Source: CAJPQU01 sp052170475 (GTDB lineage Bacteria; Bacillota; Negativicutes; Selenomonadales; Selenomonadaceae). From it: a stretch of DNA of 47,345 nt. Positions within the stretch are counted from its first letter, which is position 1. Every line of letters starts with the position of its first letter. Of this stretch, positions 32,287 to 40,747 are shown piece by piece. The DNA lies in the NCBI GenBank assembly GCA_052170475.1, contig JBQNAL010000015.1:1-47345 (forward strand), written 5' to 3'. The notes below the pieces were generated by a model. That model made no database searches and had not been told where the DNA came from. It saw only the letters and a program-made list of their open reading frames with translations. Made by a program: the position numbers and the translations under genes.

Positions 32287-33338
32287 GAGAACACGCCGCC
32301 TTTGATGGTCACCTCATGTGTGCCGGGAGAAACGCATCCGATTTCATAGACCACCTCGCCCTCTCTGTGGAGGGCGCTTTGGATCTTCGCCGCCTCGTCT
32401 GCCGCCGCGATGAGCACCATGCCGATGCCCATGTTGAACGTGCGGTACATCTCCGGCCACGCCACGCCGCCCCACGCCTGAAGCAGCGAAAAGATCGGCG
32501 GCACCGGCCACGCGCCGGCGTCGATCTCCGCGCCCAGCCCATCGGGAAGCGCCCGCGGAATGTTATCGTAAAAGCCGCCGCCGGTGATGTGCACCATGCC
32601 GTGAAGATCAAAGTCCCGAATCAGCGGCAAGCAAACGCGCGGATAGAGCCGCGTAGGCGTCAAAAGCTCCTCACCGATGGTCTTTCCGCCCAATTCGGAG
32701 AGCTTCTCATCGCCCTGAAAGCCCTTGACGTCAAACACGATCTTTCGCACCAAGGAAAACCCGTTGGAATGAAGCCCCGAGGACGGCAGTCCGAGCAGCA
32801 CGTCTCCGGCTTTGACCCGCTCGCTGGTGATGAGCTTCGATTTTTCCACCACCCCCACGGCAAATCCGGCGATGTCGTATTCCCCCGACGGGTAAAAGCC
32901 GTTCATCTCCGCCGTTTCGCCGCCGATGAGGGCGCAGCCGGATTCCTTGCAGGCGGCCGCCACGCCCTTTACGATGTCGGCCACCTGCGTCGGGACGAGC
33001 TTTCCAACCGCCAAATAATCGAGGAAAAAGAGCGGCTCCGCCCCCTGCACGAGAATATCGTTCACGCACATCGCCACCGCGTCCTGCCCGATGGTATCGT
33101 GCTGATTGAGCAGAAATGCCAGTTTCAGTTTCGTCCCCACGCCGTCGGTGCCCGACACCAGCACCGGCTCTTTGTACTTGGCCGCATTGAACGCGAACAA
33201 GCCACCAAACCCGCCTAAATCGCCCAAGACCTCCGGCCGATACGTCGCGCGCACACTGTCCTTGATGAGCCGAACGGAGTCGTTCCCCGCGTCAATGTCC
33301 ACCCCGGCGTCACGGTAAGTGAGTTTTCCCTCCATCAT
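32283..33338 (-). CDS. purM: Phosphoribosylformylglycinamidine cyclo-ligase (AIR synthetase)
   Basis: Closes the imidazole ring to give AIR. The motifs YRDAGVDIDAGNDSV, LVSGTDGVGTKLKLA, DAVAMCVNDILVQGAEPLFFLDY and LIGGETAEMNGFY are those of PurM. C-terminal VHITGGGFYDNIPR and FNMGIGMVLIA are intact. Length 351. A 99-bp gap separates it from purF; it overlaps purN by 4 bp. Confidence 0.97.
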   Translation of the reverse strand: MMEGKLTYRDAGVDIDAGNDSVRLIKDSVRATYRPEVLGDLGGFGGLFAFNAAKYKEPVLVSGTDGVGTKLKLAFLLNQHDTIGQDAVAMCVNDILVQGAEPLFFLDYLAVGKLVPTQVADIVKGVAAACKESGCALIGGETAEMNGFYPSGEYDIAGFAVGVVEKSKLITSERVKAGDVLLGLPSSGLHSNGFSLVRKIVFDVKGFQGDEKLSELGGKTIGEELLTPTRLYPRVCLPLIRDFDLHGMVHITGGGFYDNIPRALPDGLGAEIDAGAWPVPPIFSLLQAWGGVAWPEMYRTFNMGIGMVLIAAADEAAKIQSALHREGEVVYEIGCVSPGTHEVTIKGGVFS

Positions 33339-33437
33339 GGCCTCCCCCTAACGAGAAGGGGCGCAATCCCTCGTGCCACGCGGCGAAGCCTTATTCTCCC
33401 GCGATGAACTGCCAATGAATTGAGCCCCATCCCATGT

Positions 33438-34868
33438 TCAACATTTTTGTCTCTGCTCAAACACATACTTATCCGCGCCCGCCGGAGCTTCCCCCTGCGC
33501 CACGGGATAATCGCTGTTGAAGCAGGCGTAACACATGTGGCTTGGATCCGCCGCCGTCATCGCCTGTGCCAGCCCTTCCAAGGACAGGAAATGCAGCGCG
33601 TCCGCCCCGATGTACTCACGTATCTCCTCCACGGACTTCGTGGCGGCGATGAGCTCCTTTCGCACCGAAGTGTCAATCCCATAGTAGCAGGGGTACCCCA
33701 CCGGCGGCGAGCTGACGCACATGCGAACCTCTCTCGCCCCCGCAGCGCGCAGCATCTTGACGATCTTGCCGCTGGTGGTGCCGCGCACGATGGAATCATC
33801 CACCATGATGACCGATTTATCCGCCACGACCGAGCGGATGGCGTTGAGCTTCAGCTTCACCGCCGTGTCCCGCTTCTTCTGCGTCGGCTGGATGAAGGTG
33901 CGCCCGATGTAGCGGTTCTTCATCAGCCCTTCGACGAAGGGAATCCCCGACTCATACGCAAACCCCGTGGCCGCTGTCGTCCCCGAATCGGGCACGGAGA
34001 TCACAATATCCCCCCGATAGCCGCTCTCTTTCGCCAAGATCCGCCCCATCATGAAGCGGGCGTCATGGACGCTCTGCCCGTCGATGACGGAATCGGGGCG
34101 GGCGAAATAAATGTACTCAAAAATACAGGACGCGAGCTTCGCCTTCGGCGCAAACTGCACCGAGCGCACACCGCCATCGTCGATGATCACCATTTCCCCC
34201 GGGGCAATATCCCGCACAAATTCCGCGCCGATGACATCGAGGCCGCAGCTCTCCGAGGAGATCACCCAGCCGCCGTCAAGCCGCCCCAGACATAGGGGAC
34301 GGAACCCTTGCGGATCCCGCGCCCCGATGAGCTTCGACTCCGTCATCAGCGTAATGCAGTACGCCCCCTGCACCTGATTGAGGCTGTCCGCCAAGCGTTC
34401 CTCCACGCGCTCCTTGCGGGAGCGCGCGATGAGGTTCAAGATGACCTCCGTATCAATGGAAGTTTGGAAGATCGTCCCCTGCTGTTCCAACCGATGGCGA
34501 ATTTCCGCCGCGTTGGTCAGGTTGCCGTTATGGGCGAGACTGATCTTGCCTCCGGCGTAATTGACGATGAGGGGCTGGGTATTCGCCAAGAGGCTTGAGC
34601 CTGTTGTCGAATAGCGTACATGGCCGATGGCGATACGCTGATCGTCCATGTGCGGCACTTGATGGCGAAACACCTCGTTCACCAGCCCCATGCCCCGAGA
34701 CACATCCATCCATGCCCCGTCGGTGACGGCGATCCCCGCCGACTCCTGCCCTCGGTGCTGCAAGGCGTAAAGCCCCAAGTAGGTCAGCGCAGACACGTCC
34801 TCCCCCGGCGCAAAGACGCCAAAGACGCCGCATTCCTCTTTCCATTTACTCCCCAAGAGTTCCGACAT
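33438..34868 (-). CDS. purF: Amidophosphoribosyltransferase
   Basis: Committed step of purine synthesis, converting PRPP to phosphoribosylamine. A short propeptide (about 12 residues) precedes Cys in KEECGVFGVF, which becomes the N-terminal nucleophile of the glutaminase domain. The PRTase domain carries VIMVDDSIVRGTTSGKIVKML. The C-terminal CYACFNSDYPV and other Cys match the 4Fe-4S, oxygen-sensitive class seen in Bacillus. Length 476. It starts 1 bp after the purC stop. Confidence 0.97.
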   Translation of the reverse strand: MSELLGSKWKEECGVFGVFAPGEDVSALTYLGLYALQHRGQESAGIAVTDGAWMDVSRGMGLVNEVFRHQVPHMDDQRIAIGHVRYSTTGSSLLANTQPLIVNYAGGKISLAHNGNLTNAAEIRHRLEQQGTIFQTSIDTEVILNLIARSRKERVEERLADSLNQVQGAYCITLMTESKLIGARDPQGFRPLCLGRLDGGWVISSESCGLDVIGAEFVRDIAPGEMVIIDDGGVRSVQFAPKAKLASCIFEYIYFARPDSVIDGQSVHDARFMMGRILAKESGYRGDIVISVPDSGTTAATGFAYESGIPFVEGLMKNRYIGRTFIQPTQKKRDTAVKLKLNAIRSVVADKSVIMVDDSIVRGTTSGKIVKMLRAAGAREVRMCVSSPPVGYPCYYGIDTSVRKELIAATKSVEEIREYIGADALHFLSLEGLAQAMTAADPSHMCYACFNSDYPVAQGEAPAGADKYVFEQRQKC

Positions 34869-34869
34869 T

Positions 34870-35583
34870 TCAGCGTTCTTCTCCCGTCAGGCGGCGCAGC
34901 ATTTCCTTGTACGCGCCCTCCACGTTCCCCAAATCCCGCCGAAAGCGATCCTTATCGAGTTTCTCATGGGTATCGCTGTCCCAAAAGCGGCAATTATCCG
35001 GCGAAATTTCGTCGCCCAAGAGGATCTTCCCGTCAGCGCGGCCAAATTCCAACTTAAAGTCGATGAGATCCACCTTTTTCTCCTTCAAGAACTTCGTCAG
35101 GATCTCGTTGATCCGAAGCCCTAACTTCTCGATCTCCGCCACTTCCTCCGGCGTGGCCAACTGAAGGATCTGGACGTGATAATGGTTGAGGAGCGGATCG
35201 TTTAAGGGATCGCTCTTATAGTAAAGCTCCACGATGGGCTGCGGGAGCTTCGTCCCCTCTTTGAGGCCGAGGCGCTCCGCCAAGCTCCCGGCGGCGACGT
35301 TGCGCATGACGACTTCAAGGGGAATCATGTCCAACTTTTTCACCAGCATCTCTCGGTCGCTCGGCATACTGATGTAATGCGTGGGAATCCCTTCTTTTTC
35401 CAGCATCTGAAAGAAAAAGGCCGTCATCTTGTTGTTCATGATGCCCTTATCGGCAATGGTACCCTTTTTCGCCCCGTTGCCGGCGGTGGCGTCGTCCTTA
35501 TAGTACACCAAAAGTTCCGCCTCGTTCTCCGTGGCGTACATGATCTTGGCCTTGCCCTCGTAGAGCGCTTCCTTCTTGTCCAT
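34870..35583 (-). CDS. purC: SAICAR synthetase
   Basis: Joins CAIR to aspartate. YEGKAKIMYATE at the N-terminus, PLEVVMRNVAAGSL, and LIDFKLEFGR plus LGDEISPDNCRFWD contain the substrate and ATP sites. Length 237 is typical. AGGAGGAGC precedes the ATG. It lies 137 bp after purE. Confidence 0.97.
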   Translation of the reverse strand: MDKKEALYEGKAKIMYATENEAELLVYYKDDATAGNGAKKGTIADKGIMNNKMTAFFFQMLEKEGIPTHYISMPSDREMLVKKLDMIPLEVVMRNVAAGSLAERLGLKEGTKLPQPIVELYYKSDPLNDPLLNHYHVQILQLATPEEVAEIEKLGLRINEILTKFLKEKKVDLIDFKLEFGRADGKILLGDEISPDNCRFWDSDTHEKLDKDRFRRDLGNVEGAYKEMLRRLTGEER

Positions 35584-35720
35584 CGTGTCCTGCTCCTCCT
35601 AAAATCGCGATATTTTTTTGCTTTTTTCTTCGCCCATGGCGAAAGCACGGATACTACGGCGCCCATCTGACGTCTTCACGGGAGCGGTGCTTTCTCGCAT
35701 GGAGCCGCGTCCCCCAACGG

Positions 35721-36206
35721 TCAGAGCTGCGCTTCTACCCGCGCCGACTTCTGCTCGACCTCTTTCGCCAAATTCGCTCGGTGTTCCTTGAGCTTCGCCG
35801 CCAAGTTCTCATCGGAGAGCGCCAACACCTGCACCGCAAAGAGCGCCGCATTCTTCGAGCCGTTGATCGCCATGGCCGCGACAGGAATCCCCGACGGCAT
35901 CTGTACCGTAGCGAGGAGCGCGTCCATACCGTTCAGGGGCGACGCATTGATGGGAACGCCGATGACGGGCAGCGTCGTATGGCTCGCGACCACGCCCGCC
36001 AAGTGCGCCGCGCCCCCCGCCGCCGCGATGAAAAGACGAATCCCCCGCTCTGGCGCCGTCTTCACCAGATGTTCCACCCGCGCCGGGGTGCGGTGTGCCG
36101 AGGCCACGGTCACCTCCGCCTCGACGCCGAATTGTTTCAGCGTTTCCACCGCCGGTTTCATGATGGGCCAATCGGAATCACTGCCGATGAGAATTGCTGC
36201 TTTCAT
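35721..36206 (-). CDS. purE: 5-(carboxyamino)imidazole ribonucleotide mutase
   Basis: First gene of the pur operon. ILIGSDSDWPIM, VASAHRTP, IAAAGGAAHLAGVVASHTTLPVIGVP and SGIPVAAMAINGSKNAALFA define PurE. Length 161 fits class I (with PurK) or a CO2-using form. No purK is seen in the window. The promoter sits about 145 bp upstream. Confidence 0.95.
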   Translation of the reverse strand: MKAAILIGSDSDWPIMKPAVETLKQFGVEAEVTVASAHRTPARVEHLVKTAPERGIRLFIAAAGGAAHLAGVVASHTTLPVIGVPINASPLNGMDALLATVQMPSGIPVAAMAINGSKNAALFAVQVLALSDENLAAKLKEHRANLAKEVEQKSARVEAQL

Positions 36207-36416
36207 CCATCTTCATCTCCTACGAAAGTTCCTTAAAGCGTGCCTCTGTCAGCAAAGCAAAGCGATCAGGCGCGTTCCTCTTTCCCCATCCCCACGACAT
36301 TCATCCTGCGCTTCGCTTGCCTTCATGAAGGGCTTAAGTATATGTTCCCATTATAGCATAGGGGGCTTCGTGGTGAAAGGGGAAAGGGAAATTTCCTGCC
36401 CGTGCCGCCCACAAAG
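36207..36416 (-). promoter_or_regulatory. purE promoter and leader
   Basis: TGCTATAAT (36358-36350) is an extended -10 with a weak -35. The leader would be about 135 nt. I looked for the conserved loops of a purine riboswitch and did not find them, nor a terminator in the leader. Confidence 0.55.
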
Positions 36417-36453
36417 CAAAACGTCGGCCGGAGGAATATCTCTGACCGACGTT
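36417..36453 (-). terminator. Terminator after panD
   Basis: On the minus strand AACGTCGG ... CCGACGTT followed by TTGCTTTG. The stem is good and the T-run short. Confidence 0.6.
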
Positions 36454-36458
36454 GTACT

Positions 36459-36848
36459 TCACTTTTCATCTATCTGTCGATGGTGTTCCGCCCGACGGAC
36501 TTCCCGAACACGATTCTTTTCGTCCACCATCACCACCGCCGGGCGGTGACGAGCCGCCTCGTCCTCAGTGAAGAGCGCGTACGCCATGATGATGACCGTA
36601 TCGCCCGGCTGCACGCAGCGCGCCGCCGCCCCGTTGAGACAAATGGCGCCCGAGCCGCGCGGGCCTGGGATGGTGTACGTTTCCAAGCGCTCGCCATTGT
36701 TGTTATCCACCACCTGCACCCGCTCGTTGGGCAAAATCCCCGCCGCCTCCATCAGCGCTTCGTCGATGGTAATGCTTCCCATGTAGTGCAGATTCGCCTC
36801 GGTGACGGCGGCACAGTGAATTTTCCCCTTCAACAGATTCAGCAGCAC
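36459..36848 (-). CDS. panD: Aspartate 1-decarboxylase
   Basis: Makes beta-alanine for pantothenate. The self-cleavage site G-S in MGSITIDEAL (about 24-25) yields the pyruvoyl group; YTIPGPRGSGAICLNGAAA and GDTVIIMAYA are typical. Length 129. It overlaps panC by 10 bp. The start MLLNLLKGKIH is standard. Confidence 0.96.
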   Translation of the reverse strand: MLLNLLKGKIHCAAVTEANLHYMGSITIDEALMEAAGILPNERVQVVDNNNGERLETYTIPGPRGSGAICLNGAAARCVQPGDTVIIMAYALFTEDEAARHRPAVVMVDEKNRVREVRRAEHHRQIDEK

Positions 36849-37702
36849 GACGCATCCCTCCCTAAGATCACATTATCAATGAGCCGCGTTTTTCCGATCT
36901 TCACCGCGATGGCGAGTAGCGCCGGTTCCTCCACCCGCTCGATGGAGCGAAGCGAGGGGAAAGCATACAGCGCCACATAGTCGATGGTCGCCAACGGCTC
37001 CCCTTTAAGGATCGCGGTGACAAGCGCCGTAAGATTTTCCGCCGCCCATTCTCCATCGCGAAAGGCTTTCTCTGCCGCGCGGAGACTCTTGGACAGAACA
37101 AGCGCCGCCGTCTTTTCCTCCGCCGACAGATAGCGGTTTCGCGAACTCATGGCCAAGCCGCTCGCTTCCCGCACGATGGGTACCATGACGATCTCCACCG
37201 GCAGATTGAGATCTTCTGCCACGCGCCGCACGACCACCACCTGCTGGGCGTCCTTTTGCCCGAAGAAGGCTTTGTCGGCGCAGGAAAGATGGAAGAGCTT
37301 CGTCAACACCGTGGCCACGCCACGAAAATGACCGGGACGCTGCGCCCCGCACAATTTATTCGTCATGTCCCCCTCCACCGTGACGTAGGTGGCATAGCCC
37401 TCGGGATAGAGCGCCGCCGGTTCCGGGTGGAACACCGCATCCACCGGCACCTTGCCGAGCTTTTCGCAGTCCGCCGCAAACGTGCGCGGATAGGCATCGT
37501 AATCCTCATTGGGGCCGAACTGGGTCGGATTGACGAAAACGGAAGCAATGACGACATCCGCCGCCTTTCGCGCCGCCTCCATGAGGGCGATGTGCCCCTC
37601 GTGAAGCGCCCCCATCGTCGGTACCAAAGCGATGGTCTTTCCCGCCGCTTTCATCGCCTTTGCATACTCCTTGATCGCTTCCACCGTCTGAAAAATTTGC
37701 AC
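36839..37702 (-). CDS. panC: Pantothenate synthetase
   Basis: Condenses pantoate with beta-alanine using ATP. The motifs LVPTMGALHEGHIALM, SVFVNPTQFGPNEDY, VFFGQKDAQQ-like AFFGQKDAQQVVVV and ASGLAMSSRNRYLS are those of PanC. A GTG start at 37702 (protein start QIFQTVEAIKEYA) was chosen because AAAGGAGAG lies 8 bases upstream; the ATG at 37735 would put that site inside the gene. Length 287 is typical. The order transporter-panC-panD suggests one operon. Confidence 0.95.
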   Translation of the reverse strand: MQIFQTVEAIKEYAKAMKAAGKTIALVPTMGALHEGHIALMEAARKAADVVIASVFVNPTQFGPNEDYDAYPRTFAADCEKLGKVPVDAVFHPEPAALYPEGYATYVTVEGDMTNKLCGAQRPGHFRGVATVLTKLFHLSCADKAFFGQKDAQQVVVVRRVAEDLNLPVEIVMVPIVREASGLAMSSRNRYLSAEEKTAALVLSKSLRAAEKAFRDGEWAAENLTALVTAILKGEPLATIDYVALYAFPSLRSIERVEEPALLAIAVKIGKTRLIDNVILGRDASCC

Positions 37703-37831
37703 GAAACTCTCTCCTTTTCCTTCTCTGTCTGTCATCGCTATCTCCCACGAAACACGCTGCCGCCCCCCCGAAACAGAAGGAGCCGAGGCGACGCGCGAGA
37801 AGCCACGCCGACGCCGCAGCGCTCCTCGCCC

Positions 37832-38782
37832 TCATGCCGGATCCGCGTCAACGCCCTCCGCCGCCTTTTGATCCCGACGGCGGCAGTAATTCGCCACGAG
37901 GGAGCCGGAAATATTGTGCCACACGCTGAAAATCGCTCCGGGGATGGCCGCCGCCGGGTTAAAGTGCAGCACCGCGAGAGACGCCGCCAACCCCGAATTC
38001 TGCATCCCCACTTCGATGGCCAGCGCCCGCGTCTTTGCCGTCGGCAGCCGAAAGAGCCGCGCAAAGAAATAGCCGCAGACTAAGCCCAAGGCGTTATGAA
38101 GGACGACGATGGCGGCGATCAAGACCCCGTAAGTCAACACCTTGCCCCCCGACAGCGCCACCACCCCGCCCACCAAGAGGACGATCGTGATCACCGAAAA
38201 AAGCGGCAGTACCGGCAGACATTTTCGGACGAACCCGCCACAGAAATGATTCACCATGATCCCCAAGAGCACCGGCGCCAGCACCATCTGCGCGATGGAG
38301 ATCATCATCTTGACGAGGGAAATGTCCACCCACGCACCGGCGGACAGCCATGTCAGGCACGGCGTCACCACAGGCGCCAAGAGGGTCGTGACCATCGTCA
38401 TAGAGACGGAGAGCGCCACATCCCCCTTCGCCAGATACGTGATGACGTTCGACGCCGTGCCGCCGGGGCAGGTACCTACCAGCACCACACCGATGGCCAA
38501 TTCCGGCGGCAGGGAAAACGCCTTCACCAATCCCCACGCCGCCAAGGGCATGATGGTGAATTGTGCCAGCGCCCCCAAAAAGACCTCCCACGGGCGCCGC
38601 AGGATCAGCCGAAAATCTTCGACCCGCAAGGTCATGCCCATCCCGAACATCACCAGCCCCAAGAGAGGCGCGATCCAAGGCCCCACCCACGCCAAAAGGG
38701 AGGGGCGTACCGCCCCCGCCACCCCGGCGAAAAGGACGAACAGCGCCATGTTGTTTACGATCCAGCGACACCCTTTTTGCAT
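37832..38782 (-). CDS. Bile acid:sodium symporter (BASS) family transporter, possible pantoate/ketopantoate carrier
   Basis: A 316-residue inner-membrane protein with eight to ten hydrophobic segments. Family marks are PLLGLVMFGMGMTL, VGTCPGGTASNVITYLAKGDVALS (crossover helix region) and EVGMQNSGLAASLA. GGGAGGTAGCT directly precedes the ATG. The gene lies just upstream of panC and panD; in enterobacteria a BASS member, PanS, imports ketopantoate, so the same role is a reasonable inference here. Function is not provable from sequence alone. Confidence 0.85.
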   Translation of the reverse strand: MQKGCRWIVNNMALFVLFAGVAGAVRPSLLAWVGPWIAPLLGLVMFGMGMTLRVEDFRLILRRPWEVFLGALAQFTIMPLAAWGLVKAFSLPPELAIGVVLVGTCPGGTASNVITYLAKGDVALSVSMTMVTTLLAPVVTPCLTWLSAGAWVDISLVKMMISIAQMVLAPVLLGIMVNHFCGGFVRKCLPVLPLFSVITIVLLVGGVVALSGGKVLTYGVLIAAIVVLHNALGLVCGYFFARLFRLPTAKTRALAIEVGMQNSGLAASLAVLHFNPAAAIPGAIFSVWHNISGSLVANYCRRRDQKAAEGVDADPA

Positions 38783-39004
38783 AGCTACCTCCCAATGCCT
38801 CTCCCACCGCAGCATGTTTCGCCACGGCTTTCCCTTTGACGGATGCAAAAGAAAACGCCCTCCGGCTGTGACCGAAAGGCGTAGCAATCCCATTATCCTC
38901 TCTGTCTCAGTCGTTTCCGATCTAAGCAGACCTCATGCCTATTCCATTGTCCTTGGGGCGTCTGATCAAAGTATGGCTCGCATCGCGATGCCATCTTTTG
39001 CTCC
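38783..39004 (-). promoter_or_regulatory. Structured leader of the BASS-panC-panD operon, candidate riboregulator
   Basis: From the predicted RNA start (about 39004) the leader opens with a hairpin at 39000-38967: CAAA-AG-ATGGC-A-TCGC-GAT-GCGA-GCCAT-AC-TTTG, containing a bulged A and a small AG/AC internal loop. A second, looser stem (AGACGCC ... GGTCT) follows, then a complete terminator at 38883-38845, all before the ribosome site. This architecture suggests attenuation. Hairpins with bulged adenosines upstream of pan genes are known as the pan motif; I cannot confirm a match. Confidence 0.45.
38845..38883 (-). terminator. Terminator inside the BASS-panCD leader
   Basis: On the minus strand ACGCCTTTCGG-TCACAG-CCGGAGGGCGT pairs over all 11 positions (two G-U) and is followed by TTTTCTTTT. 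It ends about 60 nt before the transporter start codon. Confidence 0.75.
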
Positions 39005-39010
39005 GCTCAA

Positions 39011-39039
39011 AGAATACCACACCCCTCGGAAAAAGACAA
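39011..39039 (-). promoter_or_regulatory. Promoter of the BASS-panC-panD operon
   Basis: TTGTCT (39039-39034), 17-bp spacer, TATTCT (39016-39011) on the minus strand. Confidence 0.5.
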
Positions 39040-39110
39040 CCCCATGCCGATGCTGTGCGGTCGAGCGCCAGCATTCATGCCCTCATCCTCTTGTCGCGGG
39101 GAGCGGTCGG

Positions 39111-40505
39111 CTATTTGTGGAGCACCGCTAACGCACTGCCGACGCGGCGTTCCGCACCGTCGGAGGGGCTGTTCACGATCTCGCCGCCCACCACCATTTC
39201 ACTGGAGCCGCCTCCGTCGAAATTCACGGCCTCCTTCGCACCGAATTGTACGAAAAGTTCGGCAAACTCCTCTAAGGTGCAGCCGATGGAGGACGCCTGA
39301 CGTCCATCCACCACCGCTAAAAGGATGTGCCGATTGGCGAGGACAGCCACCCCGGTGCGCGGCGCGCGTCCCACAGCAATGTCAGCGGGGAACTCTTCCT
39401 CTTTCGCGTTCACCGCGACCCTGCCCCGCTTGACCAAGGTAGGTCCCGCGCCGATGATATGGGGAACGCCCACCCACTTCGCGCCAAACTCCTCGGTGAG
39501 GATCACCGCATCCCCCACTTTCACCCGGGAAAAAGCGTCTTTAGACGCTCCATGGAGGGAAATGACATACCCGTCCTGCGGGATCGGGGAATTTGCCCCC
39601 CGGATGGCCGTCACCTTCCCCCCGCGCACAATCAATTCGCGCCCAAATTCATTCGTTTCCGTCGTGGCGGCAAAGAGCCGATTGTAGAGGATGAGGGCAT
39701 CTTCTCCGCGGGTGACATTGACCCCGGAGACGTCGCGCGACACCTTGCCGATCTGCACCGTCGCGTGATAGTGGACAGGCGCCACAAACGCCGTCCCGTC
39801 TTTCCAAAGGCCAAGGGCGCTCCGCGTAAAATACGTCGTCCCCGCCAATTCTCCCCCCATCCGCATGACGCCTAAAATCGCCCCGGTAGCGTCAAAGTAG
39901 GTGGCGTTGATCGCGGCCGCCGCGCCCAAATCGTCGGCGATCTCGCTCACCGTAGCGCGCCCGCGCACCTGCCCATTGGCGAGCGCGGGAACCACATCGT
40001 AGCGCAGCGGATCGACGTCCAAGAGGTAGGCGGTCAACAGCCCTTGCCCATCCCGGCGCACATATTTCGTCAGCACCAGCCCCGGCGCCTTGACCTCATC
40101 GGTACGAATCTCGTAGTGCTTTTGGAAATTGATGTAGATCCGCTCGGGCTTATGGAGCATCTTGATCTCATAGGCCGCGGGTTCCTCCAAATCAATGATG
40201 ACCCGAAGATTTTTCCCGACCTTGACATAGGAAACGTGTCGAATCACTTCCCCGCGCGTCGCGGGCTTGATGCGCACCCCGTCAGAAACACCGGCAAACT
40301 CTATGGTCACCTGTTTCCCGTCGGCTGAAGTTTTCGCTTCATAGGCAGGCAGCGCCGACAGCTCAAAAACGACGCGTTCCCGCTCCACGCCGCCGCCAAA
40401 GCGAACGGCGGTGAGCTGCGCCGCCAAAGCCGCCGTCTGCCAGCAAAAGAGGAAGGCCAACGCCAAAAGAACGGCTCGCCATCTCATATGTTTGATGTTT
40501 TCCAA
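39111..40505 (-). CDS. Secreted AMIN-phosphodiester glycosidase (NAGPA-like) protein
   Basis: An exported protein of 464 residues. A signal peptide (RWRAVLLALAFLFCW to AALAAQ) is followed by an AMIN-like domain (about 35-130, VVFELSALPAYEAKTSADGK and KNLRVIIDLEEPAAYEIK), which binds peptidoglycan in other proteins. The C-terminal half (about 150-464) matches phosphodiester glycosidase/DUF2233: INATYFDATGAILGVMR, VGRAPRTGVAV and AVNFDGGGSSEMVV. This family removes GlcNAc from phosphodiester links. The start is set at TTG 40505, nine bases after AAAAGGAG; ATG at 40487 is the alternative but has no ribosome site. The substrate is unknown. Confidence 0.82.
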   Translation of the reverse strand: MENIKHMRWRAVLLALAFLFCWQTAALAAQLTAVRFGGGVERERVVFELSALPAYEAKTSADGKQVTIEFAGVSDGVRIKPATRGEVIRHVSYVKVGKNLRVIIDLEEPAAYEIKMLHKPERIYINFQKHYEIRTDEVKAPGLVLTKYVRRDGQGLLTAYLLDVDPLRYDVVPALANGQVRGRATVSEIADDLGAAAAINATYFDATGAILGVMRMGGELAGTTYFTRSALGLWKDGTAFVAPVHYHATVQIGKVSRDVSGVNVTRGEDALILYNRLFAATTETNEFGRELIVRGGKVTAIRGANSPIPQDGYVISLHGASKDAFSRVKVGDAVILTEEFGAKWVGVPHIIGAGPTLVKRGRVAVNAKEEEFPADIAVGRAPRTGVAVLANRHILLAVVDGRQASSIGCTLEEFAELFVQFGAKEAVNFDGGGSSEMVVGGEIVNSPSDGAERRVGSALAVLHK

Positions 40506-40539
40506 AGTATCAAGCTCCTTTTCATGGATGCGCCACACG

Positions 40540-40713
40540 TCACGCCACCTCGGTTTGCTTCAGGATAGCCGTCCAATCTGAAAAGGCGGCGAAAAGCCCA
40601 TTTCCCTCTATCGACGTGAGACGGGCGGCAGGCGCCACCGGCGGCACATGAAAAGAGCTTTTCAGCGAACGATGCACGCCTTTAGGATGCATCGCTTCAC
40701 CAAAAAGCTCCAT
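40540..40713 (-). CDS. Hypothetical 57-residue ORF downstream of flgJ
   Basis: A short frame fills most of the gap between flgJ and the glycosidase gene. It begins MELFGEAMHPKG and ends KQTEVA. It has no signal or membrane segment and a weak ribosome site (AAAGAG). Codon choice looks like that of neighbours, but I do not recognise it; it may be chance. Confidence 0.3.
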   Translation of the reverse strand: MELFGEAMHPKGVHRSLKSSFHVPPVAPAARLTSIEGNGLFAAFSDWTAILKQTEVA

Positions 40714-40747
40714 CACAATCTCTTTCCCAACCAGTGCCCAAGCCGTC

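Noticed and set aside
36207..36360. Purine riboswitch in front of purE
   Set aside because: The conserved core and loop sequences of the purine aptamer were not found, and there is no terminator in the leader.
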